Assembly (NCBI RefSeq): GCF_000003815.2 | Contig: NC_049986.1 | Location: 11,175,827 to 11,239,826, forward strand | DNA length: 64,000 nucleotides | Reading direction: 5' to 3' | Source of the DNA: Branchiostoma floridae | Taxonomy: Eukaryota > Chordata > Leptocardii > Amphioxiformes > Branchiostomatidae | In this document: positions 49,801 to 61,000 of the stretch, piece by piece | How positions within the stretch are numbered: the stretch's first letter is position 1 | Layout of the letters: each line of letters starts with the position of its first letter | Notes under the pieces: model-generated | What the model was told of the DNA's origin: nothing | The model's database searches: none | What the model saw: only the letters and a program-made list of their open reading frames with translations | Made by a program: the position numbers and the translations under genes

Positions 49801-52800
49801 GGGGAAAACATGTCAACTGATATAAAAATCATGATCACAGACTATTACAAAATATTTAACGCTAACAAACTCAATACAGCATATACCAATGCCAGTCTAG
49901 AGTATAATTTCAAGACTTTTCAATACCCCCCTCCCCATGCATACACCCACCCACACACATTCCTATCTTTGTTCATACTAGTGGGATACACAGGTGGGAT
50001 AAATAACTACTAGTACTTGCTGTCACCAATGCTTCACATGTAGTGAGAAAGGTAGGTGTTCATGTGTCAAGTGTTCCCCTTACCAAAAGTCTTTCACCTA
50101 ACAATGAGCAGCTGACTATACCTTCACTGAATCACTCTTTCAAAAGTCTTTCTGGCTGGGAATCTGTGTTGTTGATTTTCTGTGACTACTATATACACAC
50201 TGGGGCTGTGATCTAGTCAAAATCTTAAACATCATCATAACATTAGTTCAGAGTTTTTAAAAATAAAACATATATCCTTGTAAGAGCTTTTGGAGGATTA
50301 CTGTCTTACAATGTACATGCATAACGTTAATACATGTATCACCTCTTTCAAAGTAGTAATGCCACTTAGGTCAATTTTTGCCATTTTTATACCCTAGCCC
50401 CCAGATTCTTTGCTTTGGCCTTAAATTAATATCACAATAATGTGATGTACATCCGTACATGACTACATGTATTGAAATTTGAATTCATGATAAATGCTTC
50501 AATGACCATGCTAATTGTTAACTTACAAATTTATTTTACTTACATACCCCCAAACACCATCCATGTAATATCATGTGCTATTTATCATATACATTTTTAT
50601 TGATATTCATGTTCACCACAAACAATGTAAAATATATAAGAGATATCTCTTGCACTCTTTTTTTTCACTCTTTTTTTTTTAAACAGGTATGTTTCCATGC
50701 TGGCTTCTGACATGGCATGGGTAATTTTACCACCTTTTCATACACCCATCTACTCCTTTTTGTTATAACAACAAAGAGTCCAGCTTTTGGGGCGTGTGAT
50801 CCTTGGCAATTGGATGAATCTAAATGTTGTAGCCAATTAGACACAGACTTCACCATCACAGCCAGACTGCAGCACTTCCAGTAGCTTGTGTCCTTGGTTG
50901 TAATTGTTTGCTACCTGCAGTACCCTGCCTACACTGTATGTGGGCCATCAGATAACTGTGAATAAACCTTGTATAATATAGTAATGTTGAACCTTTTCAT
51001 ACCATGTAAAATAAACAAGGTTGGCCCTTTTCAAAGAGCCATTAGGTTACAAATAGACACATCATTAAGTCTGCAGAGCCGTTTCAGGAACTGGCTCATT
51101 CAATCAATCTGCCCTACTTTTTTCTGAACAGGTCCGAGAAGATGTCATCTTCATTTTAGTACCCTGGAACCAGACGATACCCAGGGGCGGCAGGCAGTTT
51201 CTTTGGTGGCTCAATGCAGTCTGCCCGCCATTCCAATTAATGCTCCTGGGAGATTTAGCCTGAGGGAGTTCCTTGGGCTTTTACTCCCCGGAGCGCTAAT
51301 TTTAGATCTGCCGGCAGACTCTCTTGGGCTGCAGAACAAACTATGTAGCTGGCTGCTCGGTCCAGTCTGGCACCCAGGGTACATTTTATTGGCAATAGTA
51401 TACAACATGAACCCTTCAGTGTATATAGATCAGTATGCAGTTTTCCACCATTCTACGAATGGATATACGTTTTCACATATACATGTATCTGCATTTCACT
51501 TTTATCAGCCATCTACTGATAACTGTTAGTGTTATGCAACATGTAAGGCACATCATATGACATCGCACATCATGCGCTGCTGTACTGCTTTGATGTAATG
51601 ATGAACTACAATGTATGTCTTTACAATCTGAACCTTGAATGTGAGTGGGTGTGTACATCCTGTACCTGGTGGCAGTTCCATGTAACACAATCAATACCTT
51701 AACCATTATGAAGATCTGTAACTAAAAAACAATCACTAATACACATACGCGTAATGCCACGTTGGGTATATTTAGTGGAGCAGGACTGGCGTTCCAATGT
51801 ATCTTCCCATGTAGATGTGGTATATCATGATGCAAACAAGGCCTTTTTTGGCCAACTTTGTTTTGCTAGCATATTGACCACAAGCAGACTCTTTTGCAGC
51901 AGCAGGCCACTTTGTGGAGTGGATAAGAATGTTTATCATTCAAAATACCCAGGTGAAATACTTGGGTGCATATGTTGCCGGGACCTTCAATTAATTACAC
52001 AATCCTGTTTAGACTACAACTTACAGTACAAGTATCATGCTCAGGCAAATAACATCCTTGTTTCAGCACAGAGAAACAAGTACCCATAGTAGTCCATACC
52101 ATCATGGCATGATAGTGAGTGTCCTTCTGCACCAAATCCACTGTTTTCCATTCAACCATATAGACTTACCTTGTGGTGGTCCTTCATGCCACAAAAAATG
52201 CCTTCCTGTTAGTGTTACATACATGTACATCACTACAAGAAGAAGCACTCCACTGCATGTACAGTTTGGCCCTAGGCACCACATTCCATGTGTAACTGTT
52301 AATAAATGTAATGTTGGCTAGGTTGTGTTCCCACTTCTCGCTTACCATGCAATAAAGCCATCAAAGCCTGCAGGTTGCTTGAGTGCCTCACCACTACCGG
52401 TACACTTTTTAAGTATAACCTATATGACAAGTTGGCAGGGTTTATGCCCCGTCTAATAGCACTTGCCCCAACAATCTGTACTGTAGGTAGCCACTATCAG
52501 GTTACACATAAACACGAGCAGGGTGGAATATGAATCTTCTTGCAACCACCACCCTACAAACAGTTTATATATGATTATCAGTGTGAGGTGAATATACGAT
52601 TCAGGATTTTCAGCATACCCAGTAATCATTTGGCCAAGCATACCCGGTAGATTTCAGGGGGCACAGTACATTAAGCCCACCGTGCAGTGTTATGTTTCAA
52701 AAACACACATCAATTCTTCAATTGAAACCCTTTCTTTGAGTTTGACTCTTTGCGATCGTATAGTGGTCTGGCATGAAATTGTGCCAAAATGAAAAATTGC

Positions 52801-53832
52801 CATTTCAATTTTCATTTTTGTCAGTGTGATTTGGTAGGAGGTTGTTTCAGGTCACCCATGTGGGCCCACAAGACCCTACCAATCAGCCTATTTTTCAGTT
52901 AACCACTAAGTTCTGAATTACCAGGAGGCTTATTATTTCCTTTACCTCAATCCCTGCTTGTACTTACCTTTGTAGAGGCTGTATATCATATGTGGCCTAC
53001 TGAAATAACGACAAGTCAGGTTACAGGCCCTGAAGAATGATTCATTAAGAGTTAAACAATCTCATTGGCCAAATAATCCGTAACAAACGTCTGATCATTT
53101 GATAGTCGCTTTTCATTGGCTGGGGCAGATTTATTCCATGACGTCAAACCATTTACTGGCTTCTGATTGGCCAAGGTCACATCATGCGGTACCCCCATCG
53201 AAAAGCACCTGGACCGTCTATGCCCCGTGGCCCAATAAAAAGAGACCGTAGCCACCGTATTAGTAGTTTGCTAAAACAATGTAAACATACATAAACTCCT
53301 CCCGTCCATTTCGTATGCGTGAAAGAAAGTGAAGGAAATCTACACGTTAATTATGGAGCGTTGGGGTTTTCACACGGACATGTCTTTCACACTTTGAGAC
53401 TTCAGCTAGAAGCTGAGAGAGACATGATGCTAGAAGTTTTGCTCACTGTTTCTTGCGCCACGAAGACTTTCCAGGCTTCGGGCCCGACAAATCGGGTACG
53501 ATGACTTCGGCCTGCTGCTCGTCTTCAGCCGACGGCCGCTTGTCGATCATGAACGAGGCGGCAGATGTGGCTGTAGACGTTCCCGCCTCGGCAGCGGCGG
53601 CCGAACTCGTGGCTGAGGCTGACTCCGCCATCTTGGCCCGCATGCTCCGACTTGCCATCGCCACCAGTTCCTCCATTCCCCCCTCGTCGTCGCTCTCAGA
53701 CGACTCCATAGCCGAGTCAGAGTCTCGGGGATCTCGGGAGGGTCTGGAGGAAGCCTCTGGTTTAGACTGTGGAGGACTAGTCTTGCAAAGTCCGCCCGTC
53801 ACCCGCCGCGCTGGGTCCGTTCTGCGAACCAT
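40868..53832 (-). CDS. DNTTIP2: DNTTIP2/Fcf2 family pre-rRNA processing factor
   Basis: Six exons, from the 5' end: 53832-53447, 49797-49665, 43535-43440, 42905-42741, 42432-42323 and 40967-40868. They total 990 nt (329 aa), all GT-AG and in phase. The N-terminus is low-complexity (Ser/Ala/Glu-rich). From residue about 174 it matches the Fcf2 domain: VVTPDFEQKHSVPPYKE, KWFDMKAPELTAE, DPKRFYKKNDREAYPKYFQ, SPADFYRSRVPKKDRK, TIVDELLADAEFRKYNKKKY. The C-terminus is very basic. The family acts in the nucleolus in early 18S rRNA processing within the small-subunit processome; vertebrate DNTTIP2 was also described as a TdT-interacting protein. Vertebrate proteins have a much longer acidic N-terminus (about 750 residues in total), so this is a short form. 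The start is the first ATG in the open frame. A YY1-like site lies inside exon 1. Introns 1 and 2 are large (3.6 and 6.1 kb). Confidence 0.93.
41315..41347. mobile_element. Micro-palindrome, 33 bp, with 7-bp target duplication
   Basis: The 13-bp stems CAAGGAGCTTTTA/TAAAAGCTCCTTG surround a CCTGATA loop. GTCACAG lies on both sides (41308-41314, 41348-41354). It is in DNTTIP2 intron 5. Confidence 0.75.
43536..49664. other. DNTTIP2 intron 2 (6.1 kb)
   Basis: It is AT-rich. Open frames up to 109 codons show no recognisable domain and no splice-consistent partners. Apart from the small tandem duplication at 46949-46992, I see no structure that I can name. Confidence 0.55.
46949..46992 (+). repeat. 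Exact tandem duplication of a 22-bp unit
   Basis: GAACAACTATGATCTGGATC followed by AT occurs twice without mismatch, in DNTTIP2 intron 2. It looks recent. Confidence 0.9.
49798..53446. other. DNTTIP2 intron 1 (3.6 kb)
   Basis: No coding signal was seen. It contains the GC-rich inverted-repeat element at 51159-51382; the rest is AT-rich. Confidence 0.55.
51159..51382. mobile_element. Inverted-repeat element with GTACCCTGG ends
   Basis: The left end GTACCCTGGAACCAGAC and the right end GTCTGGCACCCAGGGTAC are near-complements. Internal blocks (TCTGCCCGCC/GGCAGAC, GGGAGATTTAGCCTGA/TTTTACTCCCCGG) also pair. The flanks CATTTTAG and CATTTTAT differ at one base, suggesting an 8-bp target duplication. 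It is a relative of the cluster at 24403-24900. It lies in DNTTIP2 intron 1. Confidence 0.7.
53625..53636 (-). promoter_or_regulatory. YY1-like site inside DNTTIP2 exon 1
   Basis: On the minus strand it reads CCAAGATGGCGG, a good YY1 consensus. It spans an in-frame Met (AKMAES) about 200 nt into the coding exon, so it could mark a downstream promoter or an alternative start. Confidence 0.4.
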
Positions 53833-56800
53833 GTTGCCCAATCTTGTTTGGGACTAGACAGATGGATACCCACGGCCGGAAGTCGGCTGTAGCAGCGCCC
53901 CCGTGCGGATAATTCCGCCCACCGCGAACGGACTCAGGGCGCAGCTCCGGCAACTCAGACCAGTCTCGAGCTTCACTTAGCATAACTGTAACCTTGCCTA
54001 ATCAATTAACAAACTTACCAATCAATTCGCTTAAAACATCCAATAGCTGATCGATTAAACCTTTAATATATCTGTCCCTATGTTGATGACCCCTGACGCT
54101 TTAGTCCAGGGATGGCCATGGACAGCCACCCCATTTGCCATACATTTCCCATTCTCAGACAAGTTGAAAATACTTTCCTGTAAAAATGTTACTCCTATTA
54201 CATACCTGCTGCTTCAGAATTTCTAGGTCATTCAGTCTTGTTGGTATGCAAACCGCGGGCCATGATTCCCATTTGCCTCAACATATGGTGTTTGGGGGTT
54301 GATGGTTTCATCAAGCCAATATTGTGATTAACTATACAGTGAGCTTTACAAATCACAGTTGATTGCTTGTTGTTGCTTGTCCAAAGAAATTTTAAGTTTG
54401 TGTGTCTTTTTTCGCTATTGAAATGAAACAAGAAGTAACTACGATTATTTTGTCGGTATATCATTGGGTAGGTATTTGGGGATGGTCCTGATAACTTATG
54501 TTAACTTTAATGTATTAATTGGCAATTATAGGGAACGCCATGGGCCTATATGTTATAATATTATCTGATGTCATTGGTATTATTCTACCAGACTCCATTG
54601 GCTGTTGGAAAAATGGTAGTGATTTGGCAATTTGTTAGATTAATCAGTCGGCCATAGACATAGAGTGACCATTTGCGACCAGCGGCCACTTGTATTTTAA
54701 TGACCTCTGATAAGACAGCCCCCCTATTTCACGCCCATGTCCACATTTTTTTTTTCAGTTCACCGAAAGGTCTATTAGAGAGTATGTATCATAGCTGTTT
54801 AACGGCATACCGTCGCATGCCTTATACGTACAGGTCATAGGTGATATTTGCAGGTGAACATTCCCAGTGAGTTCGATCTATGGACAATCAGCAGAGACGT
54901 TTGCTGCCCTGTGGAGCTATAGAAGAATTTTGACAAAGTTATAGTTATTGACATATTTGGCGTGACACGGAGTGACCCCCAAGATAAGTGCCGTGCTGAT
55001 TGTTACCCACACACATCTAGATATGAACGTAGATCTCAATCAACAATGGCTCGAGCGCTGTTGCCGGTGGGAAAGGCTTTCAGAGGAGCCTCCACCTTGG
55101 AACGGAGAAGTTGAACGTTTTGACGCGGTCTGGGATTACATCAACGTCTTTATAAACTATACAAACATTGTCAGATTAGGCCGGCTTAGGGAAAAACCCC
55201 GTAGCATTGGTGATAATTTTGGCATTCCCGTTGGGGTGCGCTTAAACTCCTCACCCCCCCCCCCCTATTTTACAACTACATTAAATTTGTACTCCCATTT
55301 CACACAGTGACAAAGAATTGATTAGTGAGTTCTCTTGTCTGTACTGAAGGGCCTGAAAGTGAGTGGGTAGGGTAGTGAGTCACCCCACAAAAATGCCCGT
55401 TGTTCACAGTGAGCAGCAGAGAAGTACCGGGCGGCTTCCTGATCTGACGCGCGTTCAAGTACTAGCCTCCACTGAACAGCCGTTTTGACTTGCATGTACA
55501 GTTTTTAAGTTCTAATTGTAAGGCCAGTTTTCTGACAGTGGTTCACCCAAACCACGGGTGACAAATATTTGTGTCTCGCGATGGATCTGTAGCACATGCT
55601 TGGTATTGGTCTTGTTGTATCTTGTTGTTAGTATTCGGTTCTCAAATGTCGAGCATATGCCGTGTTTTTTCAGTTTTTATGCAGTACTCATGTTCCTGTC
55701 TTCACCGTAAAAAAGATTAGACAGTTCTTGAAGTAGTTATCGAGTCCAAAAACGGGTGGGTTGCTGCTGCAGTGAACTGTCGCGCCTGACAGGGTCACGG
55801 TCAGGTCGATCACGCCCGAAGATGACTATTAAACCGCCGAGGGCAACTTCACCACTGGACGGCACTGTCAGTGTTGAGTGCCAGTTGTAACTTGTTACAT
55901 ATATGGTGTAGGGAACAAAATGATTTTCAAAGTAGTGCTGGATTTCTTACTAGGGCCATACGGAGTCATGGTCACCAGGCCACAACGAAGTATTGTGGAT
56001 GTCGATGGGCATAATGTTATGATGAATTTCCGTGCCAATGATTAAGGGTGGAGTGTTAACATGCACGGTGCTGTTTAACCAATTATGTGGGGAAATAATG
56101 CATATAGCAATTTTAGGCTGATGTATGATGATACATATCTATTAAGAATACTTTTGACCGATTAACAAAAAAACAAGAGCGATTGGATCATTTCTAGTCG
56201 CAATTCTCTACTGCGCAGACGTGGCATCGTTTTAACTTAAAGCGCCAGGAGTTTTCGGCAGTATCTGTGACATCCCATGCAACCCAAATAACAACAGATC
56301 AAAGATTCACTCTATATAAAAACACTCCATGTCTAAAACTGGGGGCACCGTGAATGACTTAGTACGTGACGACTGGTAGGTGTCCGTGGCAAATCAACAT
56401 GGTGGCTTAATTAGGCACCCGGAAGTGGCGGTGCATCGCCGCTAGTGGTCGCTTTGCCGCGGAGTGATACAACCCAGATACTACACAATAATTCTATTCA
56501 CTGCGTCATGTGTTGATCGCAATGGCACAAGAAGGGTTATATAATCATTACCGGTGTTAAGGCCTGCAATCTCCCAGAGTGTCATATAGCAATTAAGCAA
56601 GTCGTTATATACGTTACAAAGCAATTAAACAAGTCATTTTTTGTGAGATTATGTGAGTCAAGCTCCGACATAAGGATGAATGGAATCTTTAGATGAGCAT
56701 GTCTATCATTCTGCCCTGAAGTTGTCACTACCTGTAAAAAGATCAGAATTCGAAAGCAACAACTTGATTGTACTACTAGAAATATAATGAATAATAAATT

Positions 56801-56954
56801 CATTGCGCGATACACGCAATTGACTATTGAGTCATAAAAAACAAAATGCAATTATTCATACATCATGAATGATTAATAACTATCTTTAAAGCGAATCGAC
56901 CAATAACGCTACTCAACGCTACTCAGCGCTTACTTCACAACAGAAGAAGAAGAA

Positions 56955-57110
56955 TGTGCATGCATGCTTGTGGGTTGGACGTAACGTTATGTATTCATGT
57001 TGAAGTGCTGTGCTACGAATGAATGAATGTATGCATGCATGGACTTTGGCATGCATGTTTGAATGATAGGAATGAATGTATGTATGCATAAATGCATGCT
57101 TGTTTATATG
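56955..57110. repeat. ATGCATGC/GAATGAATG-rich simple repeat
   Basis: ATGCATGC and GAATGAATGTATG words recur irregularly. It is alternating purine-pyrimidine sequence of low complexity. Confidence 0.65.
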
Positions 57111-57724
57111 AACACATGCTTTTAGCCTTATCGACTGATAATAAGCGACGTATCACGAGTGTTTCTCCGAAGTTTGATTTTGCAAGTAAGGTTCCCATTT
57201 GCTAATATCACTAGATCATCTTCTCTAGTCATTTTGCCCAGGCCAAAGTAGTTTTATCTTACAAGGGATAATATCATGGCTTTTTCTGATCAACCATGCA
57301 AATGGGGACCTCGTTTTAATAATCCATATATAACAAACTTAACAAAAATAACTTACCTTTCAAATGCCACAAGTATGGAAATCAGATCATTTACTTCTAT
57401 GGAATGTTCGTATAGGCCGGGGGGGGGGGGGGGCAGGTTTATAGCATTTTGTCATTAATTACGAAAATTTTGGATTCTGATTTTGAAGACCCGTCAGCCC
57501 CCTTTGTGTTATTCTCCTTCAAAGTCTGGAACAATACCGGCTCCTGTAGTTCATGTAGTATGTCCATAGTATGTACATAAGTCATGATACCAAAACCGGA
57601 AGTTCCGCTGCAGTGCCGTAACAAAGCACACACACACACACACACTGTGACACACCCATACACACACACAAACATACCATATAATGGAGTCTACTAAATT
57701 TTGTATACCATAAAGGGTTGTAAT

Positions 57725-57730
57725 TTTATT
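57725..57730 (-). terminator. Candidate poly(A) signal for the NMRAL1-type gene
   Basis: An AATAAA on the minus strand lies about 300 nt after the stop codon, a normal 3' UTR distance. Confidence 0.45.
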
Positions 57731-58033
57731 GCTGGTGTACACAATAAAACTGCCGATACACAAAAGCCTGAATAACTACTTATAATTACTAGTGTATTAG
57801 CACAGCGTTTGTTTTTGTCCCAGTGTTGTTTACACTTCAATCTGCTGTCCAAAATAGATCTCCCTAAAAACCAGTCTGGTCATATGCATCACCGTTAAAG
57901 ACGATGCTACAACAGAATTTGTTTCCTGGCCCCTTTGTAACGAAATTCTTAAACTAGTATGAAACATTTGCAATTGCTTACATGTACTGCTGAAATAACT
58001 AGTGTCCGGCAAACCCAGTGTATATACCTTCAA

Positions 58034-61000
58034 TTATTTCACATATTGAGCTTTGCCCGCTGTTTTGTCCATGGCTAGCACGCTCAACAGCGCCTCCTTG
58101 TTGTCCTGCACCCACTGGTCCAGGCTCCTGGTGCCCGGGTACAGCTGGCGGGTCAGCTCGGCGCTACGGTCCGGGTTACCCAGGCGGTAGAACTTGAACA
58201 TGTCGCCGAGGTGCTTCGCTCCCGGGAACGGCAGTTTGCCGAACGCGTCCGAGGTCATCTGTGAACATAAAGGATAGACAGGTTATAAGTTGTCTACAGC
58301 ATACAGGTCGTGGATTGATCAATCTGTTCTGTGACCGTTACCTACCGTATATACTTTCATCACTTTTGGACATGAAATCCACGGCCGTGGAAGTACTCAA
58401 TGCTATTTTGGGCCGTGAAATTCTTATTCTTATCAACCTCACACAAGTTTTCCCCCGCTTACCTTGGTCGGCTTGAACACCTTCGGCGCCAGGTGCTTGG
58501 AGAGAATGTCTGCGTGTTGCTGGATGGTGATGTTGTCCGCACACAAGCCCACGGTCCGGCCCAGCCATTCCGCCCTGTTCTTGAAGATCCCCCTGATCGC
58601 AAAACCCGCGTCAGGAACACTGATGCCCTGCATAGGAGCGCCCTCCATCGCCCATCCTGTAAAATTACACCAAGTAACAAAAAGTCAGTTGTTGAAATGT
58701 TTTTGTTTAAAACTAATCATTGCACCTGATGTCACATACTATCACATTTCCAAACCGGGGCCCGACCGGGATGTTTGTGAAAACAAAAAATAGAAATATA
58801 GTATACGTAAAAAATAAAAACAACGACTATTCTCTTTACGTTTTGTGTCACGGTTTGGTGTCATACTTTTCGTCCCCAAAAGCTGCCCGGCCGGGCCCCG
58901 GTTAGGTAATGTGACGTAGGCCTTAGCTGGAAGAGCTATTTACTGTACTGCAATTACACTAGCCATTCTATATACATAAGACTGAATTCGTCGATCAAGG
59001 TTATGAAAGATCCGCAGCACAATTTTTTTGTCAAGAATGAGTGATATACCTAGCTCATACGTCCCATCCTCCAGTTGACGCGGCTTGAACACGGTGAGGT
59101 AGTTGTCGTAGTAGGCGGGAAACATGATGTAAGTGGCGGGTAGGTCGATAGACCTCATGTACTCCTCGATGTGCGCTTTGGTTTCGAAGTGCAGACACGG
59201 GAACCCCGCGGTCTTCTGGACGTCTTCGAGGCTGCTGAACACCACGTGTTGTACACCGGCAGCTTTTGCTGCATCCGCCACAGCCTTTCCCTAGAGTAGA
59301 TACAATTTGAACTAATTGGGCGAAATATCCGCGATATCATACGTAGTACTACGAACTAGATCAATAGAAGACACTCTTGGTATCATATATTTGCCGACTT
59401 CCGTCAATTTTTTTTCTGAGTGTAAAGTTTACTTCCGAACCAGTGGGAAATTATTTCTTTCTAGTCTAGTTCACAAAAATGTTTAAAAAGCTTACCTGCT
59501 TTATTTCCAGTTGATCGAAGTCTGGGAGTTCAAAATACTGCTGGGTCATGATATAAGTACCGTATGCACCCTGGACAGGAGAAATATATGTTGCGATAAA
59601 CTGCATGTTTGAGTACCAAGCCGCTTTCAAATCTTATCAAATATAAACCCAATGATAAACCTAAAAGTTTTACCACCTGTGATTACGTTTAAGTTTTCGA
59701 AATGTCCAGCATAGTTACAGATGTAGGTTTTTTTTTTCTTCGGATGTGTTAATTTTCTTCTATCTTTTCTTACTTCTTTCTTTTTATATTTCTGACATGA
59801 GAGTTCAATGAAAGCACCCATGCAAAACTTGTCTATGTTCGTATATACTTATTCTTGTAAATGGGATTCTAAGGAAATGACAATGTTAGAACTATACCAC
59901 ACAAATGCACAAGAAGAAACTGATTTTGTCAAGAACAATTGCGCATATTTGATTGCATGCTGAACATTTTGACATGTTTACATTAATTACATGAATTCAT
60001 AACTAAATTATGTTAATTTTGGCGACACCTCAGGGCAAGCCTAATGGTATAGTATTGCGTGCGAGTAGCATGACAAAAGACAAATAACTGTGAGATAAAC
60101 ATCTTGTATGTTCCAGAAGGCTGACCTGCAATGCCCTCTCCAGTGAGCCGGGATCGTCATAACTGCCTTCAACGACCTCAGCACCTCTCTCCTGCAGTGC
60201 CTTAGCCTTGGCGCTAGAGGCGCTCCTCGTCAATATCCGGACTTTGAAATCAGAATCTTCCAGAAGGGCATTGGCCACCCCGCCTCCTTGTGATCCTGTG
60301 TAGATAAGACAATGAAGGTGTATCAATCAGTTAATCGATATTGGGATATGTCATACCTGTCTGCTCTTGTTTCGATAGGAATCTGCACCATGCAGTGTTG
60401 TGATGTCTCAGCACTTATGAAATACAAAAAGAGGCATTTGCTTCGACATCGAGTTTAGCCCCCTTAGCACATATGTTGAAAGTGTACAAAGACAAATATT
60501 TAGATATTTACTTCCGCCCACTCCGTGATGTCCCGCAGTATTACACAACGTCCGGTTTAGTTTTGACATGGCTGCTTTGATCACCATGCACAAAATGTAT
60601 ACATGGTAATCTTGATCATATGGAGAGCATGTGAAATTGTTCCAGAGAGTTGGTATCAAACGTGATGCTGGAACTCTAGCCAAATCATCTACAGGGATAA
60701 CAATCTTCGGACTATTCTTGAGGATAGACTAGTACACACCGTCAGCAAAATACCAGCGGAGCTAGATTCGGACTCGAGACAAAGAAACTGTCGCTGGTAA
60801 CTTATCATAACTTGAGAAATGCTGTGTAGTTACGTTTATCATGAGGTCTATCATTATACAGTGCTTTGATTTCTACGAGGGTGAGTCAGAAAGTAATGCA
60901 AGTGGTTTCATAACAGAGTCGTTCTTTGATGGAATGAGTTGAAATTTGGCACAAAGGTTAAGACATATCTCCTTTTGAGGTTGAAATATCTAAATTTGTT

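Larger units (their letters stand above)
53833..58033. other. Intergenic region between DNTTIP2 and the NMRAL1-type gene
   Basis: No supported gene was found. It holds short homopolymers (C-run near 55252, G-run near 57420), an ATGCATGC-rich tract at about 56955-57110, and CA tracts at about 57628-57670. The part near 53850-53950 is GC-rich and probably the DNTTIP2 promoter. Confidence 0.55.

Noticed and set aside
53833-53841. Earlier start for DNTTIP2 at 53841
   Set aside because: It would begin at a TTG codon; the first ATG in the frame is at 53832.
53453-53857. 134-codon plus-strand frame rich in Ala/Ser
   Set aside because: It is the antisense shadow of DNTTIP2 exon 1, which splices in frame to the conserved Fcf2 domain.
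54972-55310. 112-codon plus-strand frame
   Set aside because: It runs through a homopolymeric C tract, has no recognisable domain and stands alone between genes; chance is more likely, though transcripts could change this.
60408-60683. 91-codon minus-strand frame in intron 1 of the NMRAL1-type gene
   Set aside because: No recognisable domain, no splice-consistent role, ordinary intron composition.
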